Shown here one piece after another: positions 10,733 through 22,256 of a stretch of 64,000 nt of DNA. Each line of letters begins with the position of its first letter. Positions within the stretch are counted from its first letter, which is position 1. The stretch is from NCBI RefSeq assembly GCF_017591425.1, contig NW_024464918.1, forward strand, positions 6,446,001 to 6,510,000, in the 5' to 3' direction. Below the pieces are notes generated by a model. The model saw nothing but the letters and a program-made list of their open reading frames with translations. It was not told where the DNA came from and did not search any database. The DNA is from Ochotona curzoniae. Its lineage: Eukaryota > Chordata > Mammalia > Lagomorpha > Ochotonidae. Both the position numbers and the translations under genes were made by a program.

Positions 10733-11924
10733 AGAACAGGTAGCATTGTTTGCTGCCAGGCACTGAACATGCGCGCTCTCAGTGGGATCTTCACAAAGCC
10801 CTGTCTCGTGGGAAGCTGGCAGCCCCTTGGGACAGACGGAGAAAGCAAGCAAGGCACAGAAATAGCTCTGCTGCAGCTCCCGTAGCTGCCACTGCTTCGT
10901 GAATCTTGCAGCCCCATGTGCAGTCAGTCCTCTTTCGTCTCTGGCATTTGGATCCGAGGAACAAAAAGGTTTCGAATGTTATTCTTAGGTTTGTCTCATC
11001 TCTCTTGTGAGCTACCATGTGCCAAAACCTCAGGACCCCTTCCTGCTTCTCGCTTTTCTAGCGGCTCTCAGATACTCAGTCTCCACAGCCTGGGGCCCCA
11101 GCCAAACCCGCCTGCTGGGAAACCAAGTCCTTCACTCCCACAGAGAGCCAGTGGGTTAGCCGCCAGGGCCCCTTAGGAAAGGTGGGGCATACAAGACCAA
11201 GCTCAGATTGCAAACAATTAACTATAAAAGCACTTTGGCAGGAGGTTGCTGTGTGGTCCATGGGAGAAGTCAGGCTCTGAGCTCCTAGTTCTCCCCATCT
11301 CAGGGAACCTAGTCTGTCCACCTGCCAAGCCAACCTTATCAAACTCACACTCTTGGAGAGCAAAATTCAAGACAGAATTCGTGGTCCTGCCTGTATCAGC
11401 CAAACCACCAGTCCCACCCGCTCACTCAGAGCAGGAGACGATAAAAACCACAGAAATCTCACAGAGGTGGCCACACAACCCCGAGCCTCTAGGGAACCCC
11501 TTCAAGGCTTGCTGCCTGGCTCTGGGCCACCAGGGTGGGAGAGAGGTGACCCCACTCTGGGCGACTGTGTTTTTCCCATTTCCTCCGGCAGTGCCATGAG
11601 CAGAAGCCTTCCGTCTCCATCTTCCATCGTCCTGCGAGTGTTTCCAGTTGAGCTGGGAGTATTGGGGGAGTTTGGAAGGAAAAAGGCACAGATCTACAAC
11701 AGCAGGGGGAGCCAGGAATTAGAAGGTTAAGGTGACAGGTGGATCCTCTGCATGGCACAGCCTGCTCCCTTCCCAGAGAGCAGGGAAGCCGGCATCACCT
11801 CCTGCAGAGGGCAGGGGTGCTTGTCAGGAGAGCCAGCTCTGCCCCTACTCCCCACCCCCCCACCCCCACTCCTACCTCTCATCCCCAGCCTCCAGAGTCA
11901 TTTTCTAGAGCCCCCACCACTCTG

Positions 11925-12262
11925 AAGGCCGGAAGTTCAAGATCACGGTGTCAGCAGGGCCAGCTTCCTCCAAGCCTATAGAGAAGGCCCCCTCCTTGCC
12001 CCTTGCCTGGCTGCTAGGGACTCACTGGGGACCTTGGATGCTCCTTAGCTTGTGGCAGCAGTGTCCTAGCCTTCCTCATTTCAGGTCTTCGCCATGCCTC
12101 TGTCCCCACCTGCCTATTGTCTTGGACGCACACCTGTCACATTGGATTAGCTATCCTTCTTCCAGTGTGACTTAATGGAATAACACCTGTGCCGTGACCC
12201 TGCTTCTGAATGAGGTCACATTTGAGGCCTGAGGAACAAGGACTTTGACAGTTCTGGAGGGG
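11925..12262 (+). repeat. Ancient mammalian interspersed repeat, family not assigned
   Basis: The order 'GGAAGTTCAAGATCACGGTGTC', 'TTGGATTAGCTATCC', 'GAATGAGGTCACATTTGAGG' and 'AACAAGGACTTTGACA' matches a common human repeat I remember (with ATTGGATTAGGGCCC and AAGGTCACATTC blocks). I cannot name the family with confidence. Confidence 0.55.
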
Positions 12263-13850
12263 AGGAAGGGATCTGATTCAGTCCCTCTTACCTCCTTAGG
12301 TTCAGTGTTCTGCAAGCATCACTCGTGTGTTCAGGCCAGGGCTTCCTGCATGGCAAAGAAAGAAAAAACTCCACACAGAAGAGCCAGGGTGAGCCTAACT
12401 CACCCTGCATCCCCACAGCTAACTAACTGGCCTTGGGGCCTCCTTGGCAACCCCTCTGAGGTTTCCAGTGAGAGCAGGAAGGTCTGAAGGTGCCCCTGCA
12501 TCCCCTGTTGCCTCCATCAGCTACTCCTGCCTACCAGTGTCCCCCCTCCCCCGCCGTACATCACAACTGCCTCTCCAGAAACAACCTTTTACATGAACAT
12601 GCAGGCACCCTAACAGAGAACAGCAAGGAAGAGGCATTTTGCCGTACTGCCTCTGCGCACAGATGCGGGCAGTCGCTGGCCTTTTGAGAAAATGGGGGAA
12701 AGCTTTTCAGGCAGTCCAGGAAAGGGAGTTGGATCGGATTCTGGAGCTACACAAATCTACCTGCTCTTGGTTTAGAACCCCACTGAGAGCAGCGTGTGAA
12801 AGCAGAGTCCTGGAATTCCACAACAAAAGCTCCAGCACACACTGACAATGGGGCACAAATCCCTAAAAGTAGAAGTGGCCAGTTTTCCACTGCCACACTT
12901 AGTTAATCAGACTCCAGCTTCCCACCCACCCCCGGGCACCCTACGGCCCTCATACCTTCTGGACTACCCAGCCTCTATCTGCTCTGACTCATTCTGCATA
13001 CCTAATCCTGGGTCATGACCAAGATCAAGGGGAGCCAAGGTTTTTGTACAGGAGATTTAACCCTCTAAAGACCCACGCATGTGCTGAACCCTTCTGAGGT
13101 CCTTGATCTGGCCAGAAGCGGGGTTCTCCCACCCCATCCCCTCTTCCCCAAGAAGCTGCTGGGTCTCCAAGCTGTAGGATTGTGCTCAGCAGAACTGACA
13201 CCCCTGCGCTGAGGTGAGGGAGTTGGGCGTTTCTCTCTAGCACTGAAGCTGACCCATGCGCTCTGTGCATTCTCTCTGGGCCCTGGCACCAGCACTGTGT
13301 CACCTCATTAACATCTGCCCAAGGTCAAACAGCTGGGAGGTGGCACACCAGAGCGTATTCCCAGGAAACCTGGTCACAGAGCCTGTGACCTTGACCATGA
13401 GGTTCTGCTCACTCTTTCCCCCAGGATAGGAAGAAAGGCTTCCTTTGAACGAAAATCCTCCCCAAAAGCAGGTGAACGTGAATCTGCTGTCACTGTCTGC
13501 CAGAGGGTATGCCAAGGGGGCTGGGGGCCGTGTGAAAAACAGCTGCTGGAATTGACGCCATGTCAAGGCATGCACTTCTAGCTGGGGGACAGCAAGGCAG
13601 ACATTGCAAGGGAGTGAGGCAGCCAGCAAGGGCCAGCAGACAGAGCATTTGGAGCAAGAGGGGCAGGATGCAACACCCTCGGAGGCTCCTAAGGCTCTTT
13701 CTGCTCAGGACCCCACGGCCTCCTGTGTCCCTGCCTCTCACACATTCATCTGCAGGGGAAATCCAACTAATTGTATTTCCCACCTTCTCTTCCTGTCTGC
13801 CCACCCCTGACCCCTGTCTCGCCCCCTCCTCACCCAACACACCCCCAAAG

Positions 13851-13990
13851 CTGTTCCTGTCCCATGGGCTTTGAGGGGCAACGGTGTGAGATCAACCCAG
13901 ATGACTGCGAGGACAATGACTGTGAAAACAACGCCACCTGTGTGGATGGCATCAACAACTACGTGTGTGTCTGCCCCCCTAACTACACAG
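13851..13990 (+). CDS. SLIT3: SLIT3 coding exon: end of EGF2 and calcium-binding EGF3
   Basis: The acceptor is C-rich (cacacccccaaag) and the donor is acacag/gtgagg. One base completes Ser, then 46 codons follow plus one base of a Gly codon. The protein reads [18 protein letters not shown], then a calcium-binding EGF module. Features seen are the N-terminal acidic DD before the first Cys, an NAT sequon, and [10 protein letters not shown], which fits the C-x-D/N-x4-Y/F-x-C consensus for Asp/Asn beta-hydroxylation in calcium-binding EGFs. It ends PPNYTG, with a second sequon (NYT). A 28-bp TG dinucleotide tract begins 14 bases after the donor (see findings). The module is nearly identical to human and mouse SLIT3. 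Confidence 0.96.
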
Positions 13991-15645
13991 GTGAGGCTCT
14001 TGCATGTGTGTGTGTGTGTGTGTGTGTGTGTGAAGAGTATCACTAGAAAATACCAACTTGATGACTTGTAATGGGAAGCTCACGTCCTTCTCCCCATGGA
14101 CAGAGACCAAGGCTCAAAACCTTACAGTGTGCCTTCGGCGTCTTCCCAAGGGCCCTGTTGGCTTGCCCATCTCTTCTACCACCAACTCGCCCCTCCCTGC
14201 CAAGCACTAGCCCCTTCCCACTTTGAAGCAGGCTCCCAGAGCTCTTCCAGTTGTGTGCCTACCCAGTGAAAGTAGAGTTGTATTAAGCAATAGGGAGTCC
14301 TAACTGTGTACCTTTGTAAATATGTCATGCCCTGAATTAGCCACTAGAGGAAACCAGGGGGTCTCAGCCACCACCTGAGTTCTCTGGTCTCCTATAACAG
14401 AGGATTCACTGTAAATAGCTCAGTCATTGGCCCAGGAGAATCCCAGCAGGGAGGGAGTGATCAGTGGGACTCAGAGCAGGTTTTGTAAGTGAGAAGGGGC
14501 TTGAGCCCCATTCACAGCAGGGGAGTGAGCAATGGGAGGAGAGAGGTGATCTCCTGCATGGTTCAGCAGTGACCAGTCTGACGGCTGATTTGCAACATGT
14601 TCCTGACAGTGGGGTGTTGTGGTTTTCCCCATCTCAGGGGACCTTGCCTGTTTCTCTGTGTCTCCCTAGTAACAGAAGAGGTTTGAAAGGAACACCATGC
14701 CCCCTGTATCTTGAGCTGCTGAGAGCAAAATGTGAAGAGCAGGGGGCTGAGGGCTGGTTCCTGGTTGGGCCAAGTTCTGGAGCTGTGTCTGTCATCCATT
14801 TATTGCCAGTCAGTCCCCTGGGAGCAGGTGCTCCAACAGCCTGCTGTTGCTGCCCCCAGCTGCCCCCAGGGAGAACTTCCACTGTGAGAGATTTTCCTCT
14901 CCTTGTTCTCCTTCCCCTGGCTTGACTGGGTAGAACTGGAGGAAATCCAAGGCCCAGACCTTGAAATCCTACATGGCTTGGGAGCTGCTGTCATCATGGT
15001 TGCCTCTAAAATGCATTGTCAGCTAGCTTAAGCTTTCTCAGACTAGTCTTGAAGGTCTACTCCGGAGTGTTTACAACCCACTTGGCATTTTGTATTTCAG
15101 GAGGCTTCAAAAGCAATCCATCCGGGGAACACCTTAGATCCCCACTTGTGTCCACACAGAGCTGCCCCTTTGGTGGCACTGAGGGGTCTGTGTTGTGATC
15201 CTGGGCTCCCCACAAGCCTGTGCAAGGTGGGGGGAGGGTGGGGGGGGACAGGACTGGGTCATCACTCTGTCCCCAGAACCTAGCACTTGCCTACCTCATG
15301 GATGGGCTCAGTAAATAGGTGTGGAATAAGAACACGAAGCCTGGCCAAGGTCAAGGGTTGGCACCCTGTGGTTTTAGCTGCAGCAGCCCCTGAGTGACCA
15401 AGAAAGCACCAAGGAGATGGTGCTGTGCCAGTGTAGTGCCTGGGAGAGACCTGGCATCCTCCAGTGTCACTGCTAGGGAAATCAAGGCAGAGAGACAGGA
15501 GATAGGATCCAGCAAAAGAGAGAATGCAGGGCTCGCAAGAGCCACGACTGGCTGACTGGATGGTTCTAAGGCTCTGGCTGGTAGGACCCTCCTCTAGTGC
15601 CCCCCGTGTCTCAGTAACTGGGCTGTCTGCCTCCACCCCCACCAG
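13991..15645 (+). other. SLIT3: SLIT3 intron (1.7 kb)
   Basis: Begins GTGAGG, carries a TG tract at 14005-14032, and ends CCACCAG. No interspersed repeat recognised. A G-run (15226-15247, ggggggagggtggggggg) is present. Otherwise unique intron. Confidence 0.85.
14005..14032. repeat. (TG)14 microsatellite next to a splice donor
   Basis: 28 bases of uninterrupted TG start 14 bases after the SLIT3 donor at 13991. On the transcript this is (UG)14, a binding context for TDP-43 and CELF proteins (general knowledge). Confidence 0.95.
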
Positions 15646-15739
15646 GTGAACTGTGTGACGAGGTGATTGACCACTGTGCACCAGGGATGAACCTCTGTCA
15701 GCACGAGGCCAAGTGCATCTCCCTGGACAAAGGATTCAG
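15646..15739 (+). CDS. SLIT3: SLIT3 coding exon: EGF4 first part
   Basis: This short exon is bounded by cccaccag/GTGAAC and attcag/gtaagg. Two bases complete Gly, then 30 codons ([17 protein letters not shown] onward), then two bases of an Arg codon completed by the next exon. It holds the end of EGF3 and the first three cysteines of EGF4. The remembered human protein has '[22 protein letters not shown]'; here Val/Pro/Glu/Leu positions vary ([15 protein letters not shown]), so this is one of the less conserved stretches. No stop occurs in frame. Because the exon itself starts with GTGAAC directly after the acceptor AG, the junction resembles a recursive splice site (see findings). Confidence 0.94.
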
Positions 15740-16289
15740 GTAAGGTTCTGCCCCCAGAAGTCTGGGGTTGAGGCACAGGCTCTTGTCTGTCTGTAATGTC
15801 GCATGCTTCTCTGTATCTGCGCAGTCGTGACCCAATTCTCTGTTTCCCCGTGCGTATCTCTGCTTCCCCATGTGTGTCTCTGTCTCTTGCAATTCTAAGT
15901 CTCAGTAGGAAGATTACAGATAGAAGGAGGAGAGCTGGGGAGGCAGAGAGACAATCAACAGGCAGCTCCCTTTCTTTCCCCACACTCTTTCCTCTCTCCC
16001 CTCTCTCCCCATCTCTATGACCCTTTTCTTTTTTCCCCAGCTGGGAAAGCAGAGCCTGGCCCACAGAGCCCAAAGGGCAGCTGGTGGCCTTCACCACAGG
16101 CAGTGCTCTGCCCAGTGTGGCTGTGGCAAGTTTGCCATCTTACACACCTTGGTTCAGGAGCCACTGCCCTTGGTGGCACTGCTCCATAGTTAGCAGCAGA
16201 GACAAGAGGAGCCATGGATCTAAGGGGACCGGAGAAGGGGCTGCCTCAGGAGAGGGCCACCTAGGTTTGTTTTTTAAAAATACTCTAAG

Positions 16290-17010
16290 ATTTATTACAA
16301 AGGTGAGGGAGTTGCAGACCCATGTGGTTCTCAGATTAGAATGGAGAGTTGGGGTGGAGAGGAAGGTGAGTGAGAAGTAATTTCAGGTTTCCCTTCGGTG
16401 TCCATGGTGGGGGCTGCTGGAAAAGCACACCTCTCCTTGCCTTCCAGTCCTTATCAACTCCTGGGGACAGGGATGGTTGTTGGATGTTGTCTTGAGGCCC
16501 CTATTTTGGGAAGAATGTTCTGAGAGTTACTTGAGTGGTCTTGATTGTTCTGAGAAGTTGTGGGCTTTGTTTTACCAGAGATGAATTCTTTCTGAGGCCA
16601 CTGGTTACCTGGGGGCTTTCACAGACCTAGGCGCTTGCTGTAGGGTCTGGCCTGGAATGTTGTTCAACCTGTCCTTCTTTCCATCCTTTGAAGAGGTACT
16701 CAAAGTCTTCTGTTGGCTTAGATGAACTGGCTGTTTTGTCTTTCATGTGCATTTGGATATGTTCTCTGTTGCACAGGTGTCAGCCACTGAGGCGGCATAG
16801 TCCTGCAACATGTGCAACAGGGTCAGACCCCATGTCTGTAATTTCCCTGAGGTCAGGGATTAAGTGCAGTGGTCCAACTGGGGAGTCTCCTAAGAAGTCT
16901 CCCTGTGAAAGCCTCAGACCTGTCTCCTGTGCACCAGCTGGTACAGGGTACGGCTCAGCCTGCCTAGACAGGGTGACCCCACCAGCCCATCCCATTCTGG
17001 AATCTGTGCT
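16290..17010 (-). repeat. Long interspersed repeat, copy 1 of 2 (likely L1-derived)
   Basis: Shares a collinear series of blocks with 59040-59960: 'GAAGAATGTT.TGAG', 'GTTACTTGAGTG', 'TAGATGAACTGGCTGT', 'GCACAGG', 'CTGGGGAGT'. A related block ('CTGAGATACTTGCTCAAGTGG') also sits in the L1-like element at 63335-63830. Minus orientation is inferred from that relation. Confidence 0.6.
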
Positions 17011-19477
17011 ATTCCCAGTCACAAGATAGTGAGCTATGAGACTCCATGGTGTGTGAGACTGGGATGTCACCCTGCAAAGCTTGGTTAGGGTATCATGGAA
17101 ACTCAGAATCTTAGAAAATCCCAGGCAATGACATCATCACGGAGTCAGTCACAGAGTTCTTGGGATTTAGAGTGGTGGATCATTCAAGCTGTAGAATCTC
17201 TGGGACTTGACTGGGAAACTCATAGAATCGAGAATCCCAGGTTCTCCCTGTTGTTCCCTACCTGGGCCCCCACCCAGCTGGCCCCCAAACTTTGTTTTGT
17301 GGGGTGCCCTGAGGACTGAGGTGCCTGTGGTTTCTTTCCTTGGCTGTCCCCATGGACCTGGGAGGGAGCAATGGGCATTTGACACAGGACATTTAGAAAA
17401 CAAGGTGCTTCTTGGGCCGGTGATTCTGGCTCTGGTGTGCTCTGGGTTCTAAGGAAGAAAGAACCTCCTGGAGTGGGAGGAAAGCCTCAGGATGTGATCG
17501 AGCTTTGAGGACTTGAGAGGCCCCAGAATTGCAAGAAGGGACTCCAGTACGGGTGAGAGGGACATGATGATGTCTTTCCCTGGGGTTTTATTTTGTTTTA
17601 GCCTCAGCAGGGAAAATGCAAGATGTGTACTGGGGCTCTGCATTTATGGAGACCAAAAGAAGGACTCAGTCTGTTCATGTTTGTTCTCTACTCACAGTCA
17701 CTGCTTTCCCCCATCCACTGCTGAGACAGGCTGCTGGGAACTTGTAAGTGATCAGGTCAGCTGAATATGAGGAGGAAGGCTGCCTCCCCAGAAGCCCACC
17801 CTTTACCCAGGATCTGACTTCAAGCCAAGAGCATCCCCACACTAGATACGCTAAGGGACAAACTGGAGCCCAAAGAAGAGCCCCATAAGCAGATGTCTTC
17901 TACTTAGGGTGCACCTTGAGAGGTGACTAGTTGGCAGTGGGAGAATCTGAGCTGTGCAAAAGGAGAATAGGTCCAGATGGAGAGGGGATGAATGGATAAC
18001 CTCCCAGGCTTTGTGTTCAGCAAGCTCTAAGGTCACTGACTTGAAACTGTGCAGCAAGCAAGAAGACTGGGCAGGTGTGTTAGAAGGAGCAGGTTGGTTG
18101 GGCTTAGGAATGCTGGAAAGTGAAGCCTGCCAGATCTTGTATGCCCAATTATGGATACTTCACTCGACTGCAATTAATGCCCTTTGAGTTCTGGGACAAT
18201 ACAGAAAAAGGAGATGGCAGTCTAGTTTGCATTATCTGTAGATATTTTATTTATACATGATGTCTCCTATGGGACATCCTGAGGAGGGCTGGAGGCCAGC
18301 TCAATGATGTTAGCTTTTTAATAAAATGCATTTACATCAAAAATCCTTCCTCCCAGTGCAACATTTTATGATTTCATTCCCATCCCCTTCCATCTCCTAC
18401 AAACAGCTCACACCCCACCACTGTCTAGAGGGTTTATTAACACAAGAAATAACACAGTCAGTGTGACCTCTGCCCAGGCTTGAAGATGTTTATCCTTGGA
18501 GATCTCCTTGTATGCTCTTCAAGTGAGGGCTCAGTAATGGGCACACAACTCCTGCCCACTTGCAGGTGCATATCATAACAAACACAGCTCAGCCTTCCCA
18601 GCATTCACGGGGAACATGCTTGGCCTCAGGCACCATGCCCCGGATCATTGGACACCCAGTAATCTTAGCAGAAACTGCTGTCCCCATTCTATGAGCAGCA
18701 CAGTCAGGAAACAGGCTACCTTCTCACATGCATAGGAGGAAGACAACTGCGAGTCATTCTCAACAAAATCCAGAGACTCCACATGTCCTGGAACCAAGGA
18801 CACCACTTGGTCACTTCCCCTGACTTACAGTCCGAAGCTATGCTCCAGAAGTTTGAATGAGCCTCACACTTGCACTAAAAGAAAGATAAAAAGCAAGACC
18901 TTTGAGAGCAGTGCGGGTAATGTCACCAGCTGCTTCGCTTTAGTCCATGGAGGAAAGTCATGGAGGTCCTTGCTATTGGAAAAGAGATGGGTGAAAGAAC
19001 AGATCGTGTCACAAGGGAGCTTGCTGCAACGCACAGTCCCAGGCCCCCCTCAGATTCCCTGGTTTGGTCAGGAACTGTGTTTCCACCAGATTCCTGGGTG
19101 TGTTGTATGCTCCTGAAAGTCTGAGATGCTTGTGGGGTGGTTGCGGTGGCTATGATAAAAAGAGGACTGGAAACATGTTTGTCTCAGTCCTCTACTGCCT
19201 AGCCTGGGAGTGGAAATTGCTTTCCTACTTCCTTAGGAGAAACTACCCCAGCCTTGGATTCCATGCTTCACATTTTGGACTTTGTCAAGTATTGTGCAGC
19301 TAACCCAGTGTTGGGTTGCCTTCAAGGTCAAGTGGCTGGATTTGGGCTGCAGATTCTTTTTAGAATCCAGGAGACACAGCCATGGATGTCTGCCAGGGCC
19401 AGGGCTCACATGGGGCCCACACTGTATTGCAGACTGGGCATGTACCCCACAAGGATGTTTCTGGTACATTTCTTTCT

Positions 19478-19800
19478 TATTATTTAAAGATTTATTTTTA
19501 TTGGAAAGGCAGATTTATAAAGAGAAGGAGAGATATAGAGAAAAAGATCTTCCATCTACTGGTTCACTCCCCAAGTGGCCGCAATGGCAGGAGCTGAGCC
19601 AATCCGAAGCCAGGAGCCAGGAACTTCTTCCAAGTTTCCTAGATAGGATCTCAAGGACTTGGGTCATGCTCTACTACCCTCCAGGCCACAAGGAGGGAGC
19701 TGGATGGGAAGTGGAGCAGCGGGACAAGAACTGGCGCCCATATGGGGTCCTGGCACATGCAAAGCAAAAATTTAACCATTGAGCCATCACACTGGGCCCC
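19478..19800 (-). repeat. Lagomorph C-type SINE, - orientation
   Basis: Near complete: AAGATTTATTTTTATTGGAAAG, 'CTGGTTCACTCCCCAAGTGG', 'GCTGAGCCAATCCGAAG', 'GGAGCTGGATGGGAAGTGG' and a head ending CACTGGGCCCC. Pika-type consensus. Confidence 0.9.
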
Positions 19801-20794
19801 TTGGTAGGTTTCTTTAGAAGCCTCTGGATAATCATGAACTACACTGAGTAAATGTACAACTTCTGGTGCAGCAGGTTAGGTACTTCACATTTGCCTGTCA
19901 AATTAATCCAAGTGAATTGGCCAGATCTTAGCAAACTTTATCATTTTGGAACACAGGCCCAGGAAATCTTGGGCTTCTGAGATTTACTCTTCTAGAGAAT
20001 TCCCTACCTGCTTGGAGCCTTGCCTAGCTATAACTATACAGCATGCTCTCCCAATGGTGTCCGGGTCTATCTGTGGATTCCATCCCACTGCTCCTGGGGG
20101 TAGGGGTGGACAGAGAAGGGAGGACCATTTCTTGTCTCGTCATGGGACAGCCTGAGTCTTCAGAGCTCTTGCACTCCTTCCTCTCCCCTCCCCTGTCCTC
20201 ATTACCTCCTCTGCCCATGCCCTTCCTCTTCTGTTGTATGTTTTGATTATTGCTGTTACTCTGCCTGGTTGAACTCAACTGGTAAGACTAGAGAGGTAGA
20301 CAGGAGGAGGCAAAAGAGTCCATCTGCACTGTGCTTCTTCAAACCAGTGGGTGTCAGCCCCAGGGACCTTCCCATCCTCTTTCATACTGGCCTTTCAGTT
20401 CTTTGTTACTGCAGATGGAAAGGCCCAGATGTGCGTGTTCCTAGCTCACCCAGGGAGACCAGGTGTCAGCTCCAACAACTGTCTTGGGCTAGATTTTAAA
20501 TCTGAGCTAGTAGGACACTGTTGGAGTGATGAATGCTTTGCTGTTTAGGGAAGACCTGGCCCAGTGTGCAAGCCCTGGGGTGGGGCAGTCACTCCTGTCC
20601 TGTTTCCTGGGGTGTAGGAGAATAACAGATTATGCCGTTTTATCCCTGTCTGAATCTCACGGGGCAGGGGGTGATAAACAAGCAGTAAAACCATATCCAG
20701 AGGCATACACGCAGTCACATTAGGTTCATCAGTTATACACCATGCCTGTCATTTACTCTGTGTTTAGTGTACTCCATGGAGCCTATCTTAACCC

Positions 20795-20960
20795 CTTTTT
20801 AATGTAAGGGGCTGATGGACATACAGACCAGGATTCCCCATTCATTGGTTCACTCCCAAATGGCCACAATAGCCAGAGCCAGGCCAGTCTACAGCGAGAA
20901 GGCTGAAATTCCATCCCGTTCTCCCAAATGGATAGCAGGAACACACCAAGTAGACCCAGC
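20795..20960 (-). repeat. Partial SINE, - orientation
   Basis: 'CATTGGTTCACTCCCAAATGG', 'CAATAGCCAGAGCCAGGCC', then degenerate. The head side is missing. Confidence 0.6.
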
Positions 20961-21102
20961 TTGATCTCAGAGAATAAAGGCTATGGACTGCCCCTGAGGC
21001 CCGGAGACGAGTCCACCCTGGTGGAGTCGTTTGGTGAGGGGAAGCCTGAGAGCCACCAGAGAGCTGGCCCCGTGGAACACTGTCCCTCTGCCTGTGTTCC
21101 AG

Positions 21103-21240
21103 GTGTGACTGTCTCCCCGGCTACAGCGGAAAGCTCTGCGAGACAGACGACGATGACTGCGTGGCCCACAAGTGCCGCCATGGGGCCCAGTGCGTGGATG
21201 CGGTGAACGGCTACACCTGTATCTGCCCCCAGGGCTTCAG
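21103..21240 (+). CDS. SLIT3: SLIT3 coding exon: end of EGF4 and calcium-binding EGF5 (symmetric exon)
   Basis: The acceptor is ctgtgttccag and the donor cttcag/gtatgg. One base completes Arg, 45 codons follow, and two bases of Ser carry over. The sequence is [16 protein letters not shown], then EGF5 with acidic DDDDC start and [10 protein letters not shown], matching the beta-hydroxylation consensus of calcium-binding EGFs. At 138 bases with the same phase on both sides, it is the only exon here whose skipping would keep the frame, removing 46 residues. Human 'ETDNDDC' is ETDDDDC here. High identity to SLIT3 of other mammals makes the call secure. Confidence 0.96.
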
Positions 21241-22256
21241 GTATGGCAGGGGAAACCTGGGTCAGAGGGCATGGGTGGAAACCCAGAGCCACGCAGCTCC
21301 AAAACTCCCCATGGCACCTCTGTGTAGAAGTTAGGTTGGGGGTCCAAATCCTATCATGTCATGTCTGTTGAAAGATGTTCCTGCACTGGGAGCTAGAACT
21401 GGAAGGGAAGGACATGGGGAAGAGTAGGGGAGTCTGCCAGTGGGGTCAGACCAGGGACCATGCCACGGCTACCAGAGCTCTCTGGCTGGTGTCCGGTTAG
21501 AATGTGCTAACCAGCCTTGCAGTGGACTCCAGCCCTGTGGGGTTACGGAGCCAGTACTCTCCAGGACCCCAAGGCCCTCCACATCAGACGCACCCTGAGC
21601 CCGACCCAAGAGCTCCTGAACTAACATTGGGGTGGGAAGGGCATATATATAGAAAAGGGACTGAGAGCCTGGACTTTTTCTTAATTGTGATAAAATATCT
21701 ACAACATGACATTCAACAGCTTGGCTACTCAGGAGCCACGGCTCAGTAGCATTGAGAACTTTTCCACAGAACTGTTTTGTCTTACAAAACTGGAACTGGC
21801 CCCTTAGAGAGCAGGTGCCTGCTCCTCGCTGCGGCCTCTCGTAGGCCATCCACTTCCGTCTCTGTGACTACTGTGGCAGGTGAGACGGGAACTGTCCTTC
21901 CGAACCAGCTCGTCTGCCTTAGCATAACGTTAGTTCTCAAGCGCAGGTCAGAATTTCATGGCTGCAGCAAGCAGAACAATTCCACTGCTTTAACAGACCA
22001 CATTCTGTCTAGCCATTCACCTGCGCTTGGAGGGGAATCAGCACTGCTAACAAATCCATCCTAGGGCCTTGTGATGACACTGGAATTTGGGGACCTAAGC
22101 TCTAGACCCACTCCATAATTTTGAAAATGGGGGAAGTGAGACTAGAGAAGAAGGTTGTGGCCCAGGCGCGAAGTCTGTTGCCTTTCTCCGTCCACCTCTG
22201 CGCTGCAAGTTCTTTGGCCCTAATAACTGTGCCTGCCTTCTCTGCCCTAATCGCAG
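21241..22256 (+). other. SLIT3: SLIT3 intron (1.0 kb)
   Basis: Shortest intron here. Unique sequence; no repeat recognised. Ends with the acceptor taatcgcag, whose pyrimidine tract is moderate. Confidence 0.85.

Larger units (their letters stand above)
9984..13850 (+). other. SLIT3: SLIT3 intron (3.9 kb)
   Basis: GT...AG intron. It contains a decayed DNA transposon with an AT microsatellite (10329-10732) and an ancient interspersed repeat at 11925-12262. The rest, 10740-11900 and 12270-13850, is unique with moderate GC and nothing recognised. The acceptor has a long C-rich tract. Confidence 0.85.
15740..21102 (+). other. SLIT3: SLIT3 intron (5.4 kb)
   Basis: Holds an unclassified long repeat (16290-17010), SINEs at 19478-19800 (-) and 20795-20960 (- partial), and otherwise unique sequence. 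15780-16020 is rich in CTCT and TCTGTCTC. 17010-19470 shows nothing I recognise beyond scattered AT-rich patches. Confidence 0.85.

Noticed and set aside
13990..14046. Possible extension of the EGF3 exon through the TG repeat
   Set aside because: The frame stays open briefly, but the GTGAGG donor and the in-frame continuation GT/GAA at 15646 match SLIT3 exactly.
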